Source: CAYGTS01 sp964352905
Lineage (GTDB): Bacteria > Pseudomonadota > Gammaproteobacteria > JAHCLG01
Assembly: GCA_964352905.1 (NCBI GenBank)
Contig: CAYGTS010000071.1
Location: 1 to 13,038, forward strand
DNA: 13,038 nt
Direction of reading: 5' to 3'
The position numbers were made by a program, and so were the translations under genes. A model generated the notes under the pieces. The model ran no database searches and had not been told where the DNA came from. It saw nothing but the letters and a program-made list of their open reading frames with translations. Below, in pieces: positions 1 through 5,962 of the stretch. Within the stretch, counting starts at the first letter, position 1, and each line of letters opens with the position of its first letter.

Positions 1-298
1 CAATATCTCCTTCAATCTTGCACGCTTCTTACGCTAATTTGAGGGGATCGGTGAGCATGGCGAGATGATTTAAAAAAATCATCTCGCTGTTATTTACCCC
101 ATCCAAAAATGCGGATTCCAAGCGATTTCCTATAGATAACCATCTAAATCCGAAAAATAACCAGAGTAACCACCCCAAAATACTTCTTGGGCGGGTTTCG
201 CAAATTTTGCACCAATTTTCTCCGAAAGTTTTAAAACACATCAACTTCTGGTTTTGTGTTAACATTGTAAGGATTTAGCAATCAGTGTCGCAACATGA
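1..298. other. No recognisable gene; AT-rich flank
   Basis: I see no gene here that I can defend. A minus-strand open frame (265 down to 29, 78 codons) carries a hydrophobic, aromatic-rich stretch (GWLLWLFFGFRWL) but has no clear ribosome binding site and matches no family I know. It may be a fragment of the same decayed insertion sequence that follows, or chance. A short palindrome, gatgattt/aaatcatc around 64-86, lies inside it. Confidence 0.3.
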
Positions 299-416
299 TT
301 GGAATACGCATTGGGAGTGCCTTTTTGGGACTATCTGCTTGATCGCATATCCAGGACAAAAAAAAATCCCTCAACTTTCTCAACTCATCATCCAAGCTGT
401 TGCCGCTCCAGCTTAA
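299..416 (+). pseudogene. C-terminal relic of a transposase-like protein, frameshifted
   Basis: Two overlapping frames read as one protein tail if the run of nine A (358-366) is shortened by one. The first gives LEYALGVPFWDYLLDRIS and the second continues KKIPQLSQLIIQAVAAPA to a stop at 414-416. The FWDYLLDRIS ending followed by a basic and hydrophobic tail reminds me of the C-termini of some DDE transposases, but I cannot name the family. Upstream frames are closed by stops, so only the tail survives. The stop lies 25 bases before a GAGAAGTTAC terminus, which is where a transposase gene should end inside its element. Seen: the two frames and the A run. Inferred: the transposase identity. Confidence 0.35.
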
Positions 417-420
417 ATGC

Positions 421-441
421 CCCGGATTATTGAGAAGTTAC
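421..441. repeat. Probable right end of an insertion sequence (GTAACTTCTCA terminus)
   Basis: Read inward from 441 on the minus strand, the end is GTAACTTCTCAATAATCCGG. It matches at 10 of 11 positions the GTAACTGCTCA end of the 178-bp elements found at 2531 and 8481. It lies just after the transposase-like relic, as expected for a terminal inverted repeat. The partner end is outside the window or lost, so no target duplication can be tested. Confidence 0.4.
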
Positions 442-458
442 TACTACTTAACAATTAA

Positions 459-486
459 TCGACTTAATAGGAAAATCCGCTATAAT
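459..486 (+). promoter_or_regulatory. Candidate sigma70 promoter for the orphan gene
   Basis: A perfect TATAAT at 481-486 lies about 55 bases before the start codon at 540. The best -35 candidate is weak (TCGACT at 459-464, 16-base spacer). The -10 and its position support a promoter; the -35 does not add much. Confidence 0.4.
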
Positions 487-539
487 AAAAGGGTACTTAA
501 AATTTAATAATAACGTCGAAGTATAGAAAGGTGATCCCT

Positions 540-1703
540 ATGCCTACCCTACAAGAACTTGCAGCTTACGAAAAAAATAATACTCTTTCCAAACAACAAA
601 AACATCAAAGAATAGTTAAACTTACAGGAGCAGCAACTTCTGATCTTACAGGAGCAGCAACTTCTGATAATGATGCCAAAAAAAGAATAACCGAAATTCT
701 ACAACAATATCTTTTTAACGACAAAAAACAATCCCAAAAGATACAGTCTTTAAAAGAGCTGGTTGATACCCCAAAATCAACTTATCAAGACGTTATGGAA
801 AACTTGATAAAACTATACGAAGAAACAAAGCAGCCTAGGGTAACTTTATTTGGTGTTGGTAAGAGTACTCTTAGAGTTAAATTATATCATATTATTGCTA
901 GGGAACTTAGTTATCCTCAATATGACAATATTGATAATATATCTATAAATAGTCGATATTTTCGATCAGAATTACAAAGCATACCAGCAAAACTCTCAAC
1001 AAAACCTGATGAGCTATTACATTTTTTTGTTAATAGTTCGCAATTAACAGAAGTGGAAGAAGCAAACAAAAATACATCAATTCAAACTCTAAAAACAATG
1101 ATGACAGAACATATAGCTAAAACTAAATCAATTCTAGAAGGTACGGAAGTTTCTGTAGAAGATTTTTCTAAAGGTTTCGAAGAAATAATGAGTACTTCTA
1201 ATGCATTGCTAGCCCAACGCGCTAATTTAACATCTGCTGCAGTGTTGGATTTATTAAATCTTTTACAAAAATTTCATGATGATTTTTTAAATACACAAAC
1301 TAAAAGTTATGCGCTAAGTCTTTTTGATTATAAAGATATAGATCAACTTTTAGAATATGTTGATCGATGGGATACATCTTCAACCGTAGATGAAGATGTT
1401 CTAATTAAAATTAGTCAGATTTATAAAGGAGCTGATTGGACTAAGATTGCTTTTACTGAAGTTGAAATGATTTCGCTTGTAAATAGTCTATCACTTTGTG
1501 GAGAAAAACAAACGTTAGCTAAAAAAGTTACTTACCAAGGTAAGCTGAATGGTAATCTTGAAATTCAAAAAGAGCTTAATCACCAAATGACCTTAGTTCA
1601 TGGTATAGCAGCTTCATACCTATTACATGAAGAGATATTGTCTTTTGAAGACTGCTATCAAAATATTGAACAAGTAAATCATGTCCTTGGTTTAAGAGCT
1701 TAA
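540..1703 (+). CDS. Orphan 387-aa AT-rich protein, possible secreted effector
   Basis: I do not recognise this protein. The frame is open from a GTG at 531, but that GTG is part of the ribosome binding site (GAAAGGTG, 525-532). ATG at 540 sits seven bases after it and is the likelier start. The product has no signal peptide or membrane segment and is mostly charged and helical. Residues 28-43 are a perfect tandem duplication of LTGAATSD. Around residue 102, VTLFGVGKSTL resembles a Walker A loop but lacks the residue spacing of a true P-loop. The C-terminus is acidic upstream (HEEILSFED) and ends LGLRA, with a leucine at position -3. These traits occur in Legionella Dot/Icm substrates, where a glutamate-rich stretch and a hydrophobic residue near the end help recognition. 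The gene is alone, with its own promoter and a strong hairpin after it, and looks richer in A and T than its neighbours. Effector status is inference. Confidence 0.75.
   Translation: MPTLQELAAYEKNNTLSKQQKHQRIVKLTGAATSDLTGAATSDNDAKKRITEILQQYLFNDKKQSQKIQSLKELVDTPKSTYQDVMENLIKLYEETKQPRVTLFGVGKSTLRVKLYHIIARELSYPQYDNIDNISINSRYFRSELQSIPAKLSTKPDELLHFFVNSSQLTEVEEANKNTSIQTLKTMMTEHIAKTKSILEGTEVSVEDFSKGFEEIMSTSNALLAQRANLTSAAVLDLLNLLQKFHDDFLNTQTKSYALSLFDYKDIDQLLEYVDRWDTSSTVDEDVLIKISQIYKGADWTKIAFTEVEMISLVNSLSLCGEKQTLAKKVTYQGKLNGNLEIQKELNHQMTLVHGIAASYLLHEEILSFEDCYQNIEQVNHVLGLRA
621..668 (+). repeat. Perfect 24-bp tandem duplication inside the orphan gene
   Basis: Copies at 621-644 and 645-668 are identical and adjacent. 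Each encodes LTGAATSD, so the duplication is in frame. Perfect identity suggests a recent slippage event, and copy number could vary between strains. Confidence 0.95.
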
Positions 1704-1714
1704 AAATATTTTTC

Positions 1715-1782
1715 GTAACTATTCACCCTGTAGATGAGAAAGCCCACATATGGGCGTTCTCATCTACAAGGTGAATAGTTAC
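1715..1782. repeat. 68-bp palindromic element acting as bidirectional terminator
   Basis: The two 32-base arms (1715-1746 and 1751-1782) pair at 30 of 32 positions around a CATA loop. The element begins GTAACTATTCACC and ends GGTGAATAGTTAC, so its outer ends resemble the GTAACTnCTCA ends of the other small elements here. It is followed by CTCTTTTTTT on the plus strand and preceded by AAAATATTTTT, so the stem can serve as an intrinsic terminator between two convergent genes. The flanking octamers (tatttttc and tctttttt) agree at 6 of 8 positions, too few in T-rich sequence to claim a target duplication. Confidence 0.75.
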
Positions 1783-1820
1783 TCTTTTTTTAACACTATA
1801 AAAAAGAATAGGCGCTTGAT

Positions 1821-1857
1821 GAAAAAATTAAGATAGCGCATAGGATTGTGCTATCTT
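1821..1857 (-). terminator. Intrinsic terminator of the XRE regulator gene
   Basis: On the minus strand the arms AAGATAGCACA and TGCGCTATCTT (one mismatch) enclose a 6-base loop, followed by AATTTTTTC. The stem overlaps the stop codon of the regulator gene, which is a common tight arrangement. Confidence 0.7.
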
Positions 1858-2327
1858 ACATGTTTTAATGCAGTCTTGATCCTCTCAGCTTTTGTTTTAC
1901 CATTTTTCATGGCTTCATTATAAGCCTTCACCGCTTTAGCTACTAATTTTTTGGTGTTCAGTTTGGTATTTTGCATTTCATGCTGCTGTAATAGTTCATC
2001 AAAGATTTTGGTCAGCAAGGTTACATCTGTGATTTGTTGTTTTACGGGACTAATATCAAGCAACTCTTCTTGCATAGTGGTTTTTTTAGTTTCACTCATT
2101 CTAGCAAAGGGTAAGCCATCACCATCTTTGAGCCAAGCATAACGCACGTTGAGTAATTTAGCGTAGTGTTTTACACATTCATCTTCCGGGTTACGGCTAC
2201 CAGTTTCGTGCTGTGAGTAAGTGGACTTGGGAATATCGTATTTATCAATGAACTCTCTTGCAGTTAAAAATCCAGCGGCTTTACGTGCGGCTCTAAGACG
2301 AGCGCCAAAACGAATATTTTCTGACAT
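1851..2327 (-). CDS. XRE/CI-like helix-turn-helix regulator
   Basis: A 158-aa DNA-binding protein. Residues 6-75 form an XRE (HTH_3) domain: ARLRAARKAAGFLTAREFID, then the recognition region IPKSTYSQHETGSRNP and the closing AKLLNVRYAWLKDGDG, which is typical of phage CI and Cro-like repressors. The remaining half is helical and charged and lacks an S24 peptidase dyad, so RecA-driven self-cleavage is not expected. The start is supported by AGGAAA about seven bases upstream and by a strong promoter. The gene is divergent from a CsrA paralog. In Legionella integrative conjugative elements a repressor-like gene (prpA) stands near a csrA-type gene, and this pair looks like a reduced version. It probably represses its own promoter and perhaps the divergent one; that is inferred from layout. 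Confidence 0.85.
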   Translation of the reverse strand: MSENIRFGARLRAARKAAGFLTAREFIDKYDIPKSTYSQHETGSRNPEDECVKHYAKLLNVRYAWLKDGDGLPFARMSETKKTTMQEELLDISPVKQQITDVTLLTKIFDELLQQHEMQNTKLNTKKLVAKAVKAYNEAMKNGKTKAERIKTALKHVR

Positions 2328-2361
2328 GGTAAATTTCCTATTGTGATTAACTTACGGTGTT

Positions 2362-2390
2362 ATTATAAAATCAGTTTTCTTTTTTGTCTA
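2362..2390 (-). promoter_or_regulatory. Sigma70 promoter of the XRE regulator
   Basis: On the minus strand TAGACA (2390-2385) and TATAAT (2367-2362) are separated by 17 bases, which is close to the ideal sigma70 promoter. It lies 35 bases before the regulator's start codon. Confidence 0.7.
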
Positions 2391-2393
2391 GTA

Positions 2394-2424
2394 TTGCAAA
2401 TAAATTCTCTATATTAATTTACAA
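2394..2424. promoter_or_regulatory. Candidate operator palindrome between divergent genes
   Basis: A 31-base imperfect palindrome runs from TTGCAAATAAAT to ATTAATTTACAA; its outer 13-base arms match at 10 positions. It sits directly upstream of the -35 of the XRE promoter and 80 bases before the CsrA-like start, a plausible place for autoregulation by the XRE protein. In such AT-rich sequence some symmetry is expected by chance. Confidence 0.35.
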
Positions 2425-2503
2425 GGCTGGTTAATTGTGAGATTTTATTCTCTATGACTCATTCAATAGGGTTGTAATAATAAGAAGGAATGGGGTAAAG
2501 GTT

Positions 2504-2926
2504 ATGCTCGTTTTACAACGTAAATCTGGTGTAACTGCTCACTCCGTAGCGGGGAGCGTCCATCTTTGGGCTAAAAACGGCGAAAATCTTTTATCGAAAT
2601 GCTCATTTATAATGCATAAACTGCGCTTTCTCAAAAATATTTTCGCCATTTTTATCGCCAAATCTGAACGTTCTTGGTAAACAACAAGCTAAAGGGGCGA
2701 GCAGTTACAATCTGGTCAAGTTATTCGTATTGGTAATCAAGATGAAACTGTCGTTAAAGTATTAAGTCAACAGGGTGGTGTTGTTTGTTTAGGGATCGAT
2801 GCGCCTAAAAGTACGCTAATCGATCGCGAAGAAGTTCACTTTAAACGTCCTGAAGTAGCGCATTTATCACAGCTCAATCAGAAATATGGGGTCTACTTTT
2901 CAAGGATGCAAGAAATTATGACCTAA
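2504..2926 (+). pseudogene. csrA-like: CsrA paralog interrupted by a 178-bp element
   Basis: CsrA proteins are small dimeric RNA-binding regulators of translation. The first nine codons (MLVLQRKSG, 2504-2530) precede an inserted element, and the remaining 69 codons (QVIRIGNQDE onward, 2717-2926) follow it. Removing the element and one 8-bp duplication restores a 78-aa protein with the CsrA signatures: L4 and R6 of the first strand, then LGIDAPKSTLIDREEV with the conserved arginine before EE. This is longer than the common 60-65 aa, and the extra C-terminal helix is a feature of some CsrA paralogs. As written, translation from ATG would add element-encoded residues and stop at 2678-2680, giving a 58-aa fusion without the RNA-binding face. 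The preceding AAGGAATGGGGTAAAGG offers ribosome binding sites. The gene diverges from the XRE regulator, like the csrA-type genes (csrT/lvrC) of Legionella conjugative elements. Confidence 0.9.
2531..2708 (+). mobile_element. 178-bp MITE-like element, copy A, inside the CsrA paralog
   Basis: The ends are GTAACTGCTC and GAGCAGTTAC, a perfect 10-base terminal inverted repeat. The element is flanked by an exact 8-bp duplication, AATCTGGT, at 2523-2530 and 2709-2716. Inner arms (AAAACGGCGAAAAT and ATTTTCGCCATTTTT) make the whole element a long imperfect hairpin. It encodes no transposase. GTAA ends with 8-bp duplications are known for IS66-family elements, so movement by such a transposase in trans is possible; that assignment is inference. 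It differs from the copy at 8481 at about three positions. Confidence 0.92.
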
Positions 2927-3036
2927 GCACTATTTTCATCTAATTCTGCTTCTGCAACCTTAGTGCCAGCAGCCCAAACACATTGATTATTATCATCTCT
3001 GCGATCGATTGAGGTAAACACTTTGAATGCGAGTAC
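2923..3036 (-). pseudogene. Possible C-terminal relic of an unknown protein
   Basis: A minus-strand frame of 37 codons reads like protein (VFTSIDRRDDNNQCVWAAGT, then KVAEAELDENSA) and ends at a TAG that overlaps the stop of the CsrA paralog. It has no convincing start; a TGA closes the frame just upstream at 3043-3045. I do not recognise it. It could be the end of a gene whose body was deleted, or chance. Confidence 0.2.
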
Positions 3037-3090
3037 CCTTTTTCATTTATTTGATTATGTGTTTAAGGCATCACCACACCGAGTTGAGCG

Positions 3091-3120
3091 TTGATTGTTA
3101 TATTATTTTTTCTGTATTAA
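3091..3120 (+). promoter_or_regulatory. Candidate promoter of the U32-like gene
   Basis: TTGATT (3091-3096) and TATTAA (3115-3120) are 18 bases apart, about 57 bases before the chosen start at 3177. Each box has one or two departures from consensus. Confidence 0.4.
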
Positions 3121-3176
3121 AATGAATTATTGTAGGCGAGCTTTTGACTCATTCTTAGGAAGGAGCATTGGAAATA

Positions 3177-3992
3177 ATGTTCGACGAAATCAGAAAAAAA
3201 CTTGAGAAATTAAATTTTCCATCAGGGGACTTGCGTGATTTGCCAACCTCTAAAAGTGTCTTCGAGGATGGTGCACACTTTCGTATAGAAACCCCTAGCA
3301 TTAATTCCATTGCTGCGATGGAAACCGCAATCAATGAGAGTAATCGTTTGGGTGTTAAAATCAATCGCATCACAGAAACTTACGGTATTTTCAGGCATAC
3401 AGAAGCAGAAATCAAAGAGATGGTTGCATTAGCTAACAGTGCCGATTGCCAATTAGTTATGTCGGTTGGTCCAAGGGCTCGCTATGACACCAGCGCTACA
3501 GCAGCATCTCCAGAAGGCAAAACTATCTCTTATCGATTACGTGGTCAGGAACAAGTGGTTAGGGCAATTGCTGATATCTATAGAGGGTTAGATTTGGGGG
3601 TTCGCTCATTTCTTATCTACGATGAAGGCTTGTTAATGGCGCTCGGAAAAATGCGGGCAGCGAATTATATCGATCAGAACGTGATGTTCAAAGTATCAGC
3701 GCATTGTGGGCATGGTAACCCTTTATCTTTTAAGCTGTTAGAGTCGCTTGGGGCTAATAGCATAAATCCTGTGAGAGATTTAGATCTGGCGATGCTAGCG
3801 GCTTTAAGGCAGTCAGTAGATGTCCCTTTAGATTGTCATACTGATACCAACCATCTAAGAGCGCTCGATGAACAACTGCAGTGTATTGCCGAGCTAGCCA
3901 ATCGCACCATCAAAGCCTCCCATGATCGTGCACGGCTCGAAAGGCGGATGCTGGCTGTACGCGAAACCCTGGAAGCACAGTCTGCGTTGTAG
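3177..3992 (+). CDS. U32-peptidase-like TIM-barrel protein with divergent tail
   Basis: Residues 1-223 resemble a family usually annotated as U32 peptidases or U32-like enzymes, TIM-barrel proteins of uncertain substrate. Recognisable blocks are MSVGPRARYDTSATAASPEG, YRLRGQEQVVRAI, SFLIYDEGLLMALGKMR, KVSAHCGHGNP and LGANSINPVRDLDLAMLAAL, ending VPLDCHTD. Such relatives normally go on from HTD with a glycine-rich segment and more barrel. Here residues 224-271 instead form a charged helix (ALDEQLQCIAELANRT, then RLERRMLAVRETLEAQ) encoded by visibly more GC-rich DNA (about 3846-3989). The protein is therefore probably a truncated barrel joined to foreign sequence, and it may be inactive. The frame is open from a TTG at 3168, but AAGGAG (3160-3165) is only two bases before it; ATG at 3177 has a workable, slightly long spacing of 11. 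An element end follows 26 bases after the stop. Confidence 0.65.
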   Translation: MFDEIRKKLEKLNFPSGDLRDLPTSKSVFEDGAHFRIETPSINSIAAMETAINESNRLGVKINRITETYGIFRHTEAEIKEMVALANSADCQLVMSVGPRARYDTSATAASPEGKTISYRLRGQEQVVRAIADIYRGLDLGVRSFLIYDEGLLMALGKMRAANYIDQNVMFKVSAHCGHGNPLSFKLLESLGANSINPVRDLDLAMLAALRQSVDVPLDCHTDTNHLRALDEQLQCIAELANRTIKASHDRARLERRMLAVRETLEAQSAL

Positions 3993-4018
3993 TCACACTT
4001 ATTACAAATACCATATTT

Positions 4019-4133
4019 GTAACTCACTCCGTAGCAGGGAACGTCCTGATCCCCGCTTATCAAGAGGACTGGCGTTTTTAGCCCAAATATGGACGTTCTG
4101 GCCAATATAAAGCTAAAGGGGGTGAGCAGATAC
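4019..4133 (+). mobile_element. 115-bp short-form GTAACT element
   Basis: Begins GTAACTCACTCCGTAGCAGG and ends AAAGGGGGTGAGCAGATAC, so both edges match the 178-bp elements. The middle differs: it carries gaacgtcctgatccccgc and a shortened right arm, and is about 85% or more identical to the copy at 5164. A three-base gap just inside the left end and the GATAC right end are departures from the intact copies. The flanking octamers do not match, so this copy is old, or moved by another route. Confidence 0.75.
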
Positions 4134-4134
4134 G

Positions 4135-4245
4135 TTCAAAGTTTATATAAATGATTTTATTGCTGAAATTGAAAAGATGTTAACAGGTTTAACTAAAATT
4201 TTTGAAGGGCCCAAAGAAGCTACTGCGCCAAAGATGCGTCCCTAA
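4135..4245 (+). pseudogene. C-terminal fragment of an unknown gene after the element
   Basis: Immediately right of the element an open frame of 36 codons reads VYINDFIAEIEKMLTGLTKI then FEGPKEATAPKMRP and stops at 4243-4245. It has no start of its own, and the frame closes with TGA inside the element. The regular spacing of hydrophobic residues looks protein-coding. I do not recognise the family. The matching upstream part is not visible left of the element, which suggests a deletion or rearrangement at the element. Confidence 0.35.
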
Positions 4246-4255
4246 ACCAAAATAA

Positions 4256-5107
4256 TTAAGCCTGCATAAAATAAATAATCTGATGCTGATTATCAATGTA
4301 CACATCATAATGATTTAAAAAATCAGATCCCACCAACGAATCAGCTGAAAAAGCTAGTGGCATAAGATAAGCATGAAGACTTCTTAAAGACGCCATAATT
4401 GGAAACGATTGCATTTGACAATGCTTGCCTAGTGTTCTTGCCTTGGGGCAGTGGGTGATTGTGGAATTAAGCACATGCGGCTTAATCATTGAAATATTAG
4501 TACCTGTATCCCATAATACCGTAATTTTTTGCTGACCAATACGCACTGAAGAAATTATCCCTTCTGCCGTATGGGTAAATTTGATTTTAGCGAGATAATG
4601 CATAGGAGGATTCAGCGATCGAGTAAGAATGATACGATGCTCTTTGCGTAAAATGGTTATATTATATTTTCCGAGTATCGCCCAGCCTAAATTACCATAA
4701 CGATCAGTTTTTTTAAATGACTTTTTTAAAATGCCAAATTTTTCAGGAAATGTTTTGACTTTCAAATTAGAAAATAAACAGTTGCCTAATTTAAGAGTGT
4801 GAATCTTATAATATTCAGTACGGTAAACAGTTTTACGCAAATCCATGCTCTGTTTCGATTTTAGCGGCAAAGGCTTGCTATGATGAGCGAGTAAAACACG
4901 ACGAAGTAAATTGATGCCATCTTGACTACCACTATCAACAATAATGGGATAATTTTTCTGAGCAATAGTGACAGGTACCAACATTAGATCTTGATAATTT
5001 TTATAATTAAAGTCAATTACAGGGCAACTTTTGGTATAAACAATTGTTGCTAGGTAAACTTGAAAAAACAAAATAAATCCCAAGCAATGACGAAATTTTA
5101 TACTCAT
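4256..5107 (-). CDS. Secreted double-motif retropepsin-like aspartic protease
   Basis: A 283-aa protein with an N-terminal hydrophobic segment (residues 9-23) that looks like a signal peptide, so it probably acts in the periplasm or outside the cell. It contains two aspartic-protease motifs: YPIIVDSGSQDG with DSG at residues 58-60, and ITVLWDTGTNISMI with DTG at 200-202. Each is followed by the second family hallmark, a hydrophobic-hydrophobic-Gly segment: AILGKYNITI (143-152) and SLVGSDFLNHYDVYI (257-271). The order motif, psi-loop, motif, psi-loop means a tandem pair of retropepsin-type lobes in one chain, which could form the active site within a single molecule. Most bacterial retropepsin-like proteins have one lobe and must dimerise. 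Substrate is unknown. Start ATG at 5107 follows an AGGAT site. The gene stands alone, with mobile elements on both sides. Confidence 0.75.
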   Translation of the reverse strand: MSIKFRHCLGFILFFQVYLATIVYTKSCPVIDFNYKNYQDLMLVPVTIAQKNYPIIVDSGSQDGINLLRRVLLAHHSKPLPLKSKQSMDLRKTVYRTEYYKIHTLKLGNCLFSNLKVKTFPEKFGILKKSFKKTDRYGNLGWAILGKYNITILRKEHRIILTRSLNPPMHYLAKIKFTHTAEGIISSVRIGQQKITVLWDTGTNISMIKPHVLNSTITHCPKARTLGKHCQMQSFPIMASLRSLHAYLMPLAFSADSLVGSDFLNHYDVYIDNQHQIIYFMQA

Positions 5108-5163
5108 CTAATTTGATCCTAATGATATTCATGTGCGAGATTTTACCTTAATCAATGCCATTA

Positions 5164-5282
5164 GCAACTACTCACTCCGTAGTAGGGAACGTCCTGATCC
5201 CCGCTTATCAAGAGGACTGGCGTTTTTATCGCCAAATCTGAACGTTCTGGTAAATATAAAGCTAAAGGGGATGAGCAGATAC
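5164..5282 (+). mobile_element. 119-bp short-form GTAACT element
   Basis: Begins GCAACTACTCACTCCGTAG and ends GGGGATGAGCAGATAC. It is close to the copy at 4019 through gaacgtcctgatccccgc and the following ~20 bases, while its right arm (atcgccaaatctgaacgtt) matches the right arm of the 178-bp copies. It sits between two divergent genes and could affect either promoter. No target duplication is visible (tgccatta on the left, gaaataag on the right). Confidence 0.75.
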
Positions 5283-5304
5283 GAAATAAGTAATATTTAC
5301 CTAT

Positions 5305-5331
5305 TTGGGTTATGCAAATCTCATGTATAAT
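5305..5331 (+). promoter_or_regulatory. Candidate promoter before the frameshifted unknown gene
   Basis: A perfect TATAAT at 5326-5331 lies 41 bases before the ATG at 5373. The best -35 (TTGGGT, 5305-5310) has a short 15-base spacer, so the call rests mainly on the -10. Confidence 0.3.
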
Positions 5332-5372
5332 ATTCTGAATATAGTCAGTCGGTAATAAAAGGTTCATTATTT

Positions 5373-5962
5373 ATGTTTTTTTTTCACAAAAACCCTTTTT
5401 CAGGAAAAGGTAAATTTGCCACAGGTTATTTTTCTGGATCTGCTCTTTCATATGAAAATAAAGAGAATGAATCAAAATTCTTTATTCACTATCAAAGCAG
5501 TAAGAATTCTGATTTAGCTACGCTTACGCTGAATATGGGGTTTTCTCAATTGCAACGACTAGCTGATAATCAGCTAGGCAGACAGTCGAACATGGAAAAA
5601 TTTTAAAAAAGGAAGTAGCGCAATATATTTTATATCGCTTGAAACATACAGATTTTAGTAATAACTTTGAATTAACTTATAAGAAGTTAAAAGCTGCTAT
5701 CACGTTTTTAAATGCAGCTGATTCAAATTTCGAAGCTGCTGCAGTTTTATATACCAAGTCAAAGGAGCAAGAAAGAATGCTCTTACTTGGTGAATATCCT
5801 GGCGGTAAATTAGGAGAAGCACTTATTGAAGCCGCACAGCAATATAATAGGCTTTACCCAGAATCTAATGCATTTTATGGGGGAAAATTTAATATAACAG
5901 ATTGGCGAACAGATAAAATAAACCTGAATACGGCAATGGCAACAGCCTATGCTGGAGTCTGA
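5373..5962 (+). pseudogene. Unknown ~196-aa protein, broken by one frameshift
   Basis: The first frame starts at ATG 5373 (AAAGG ten bases upstream) with MFFFHKNPFSGKGKFATGYF and ends at 5606. The second is open from just after a TAA at 5567-5569 to 5962 and, entering from about 5579, reads QTVEHGKILKKEVAQYIL, then a helical region and LLLGEYPGGKLGEALIEAA. Switching frame between 5570 and 5590 joins them into about 196 residues without another stop, so one or two bases were gained or lost there. No domain is recognised. There is no signal peptide or membrane segment. Right after the start codon is a run of nine T, which could vary in length by slippage. It may be a degraded Legionella-specific gene, possibly an effector fragment; that is a guess from context only. 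Confidence 0.55.

Noticed and set aside
29..265. Minus-strand open frame of 78 codons
   Set aside because: No ribosome binding site and no recognisable family; not called as a gene.
531..539. GTG start three codons upstream of the orphan gene's ATG
   Set aside because: The GTG is part of the Shine-Dalgarno-like GAAAGGTG, which is well placed for ATG 540 instead.
834..880. Walker A P-loop in the orphan protein
   Set aside because: LFGVGKST lacks the small residue four positions before GK needed for the standard loop, and no Walker B strand was found.
1951..2142. Plus-strand open frame opposite the XRE gene
   Set aside because: Shadow of the minus-strand regulator, cysteine- and serine-rich as antisense frames often are.
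3836..4110. Open frames on both strands across the end of the U32-like gene and the element
   Set aside because: They run through the element and the antisense of a real gene; similar frames appear at the 5164 copy because the element itself is open.
5133..5367. Open frames across the 5164 element
   Set aside because: Created by the repeated element sequence (the shared SLRSRERPDPRLSRGLAFL reading), not by a gene.
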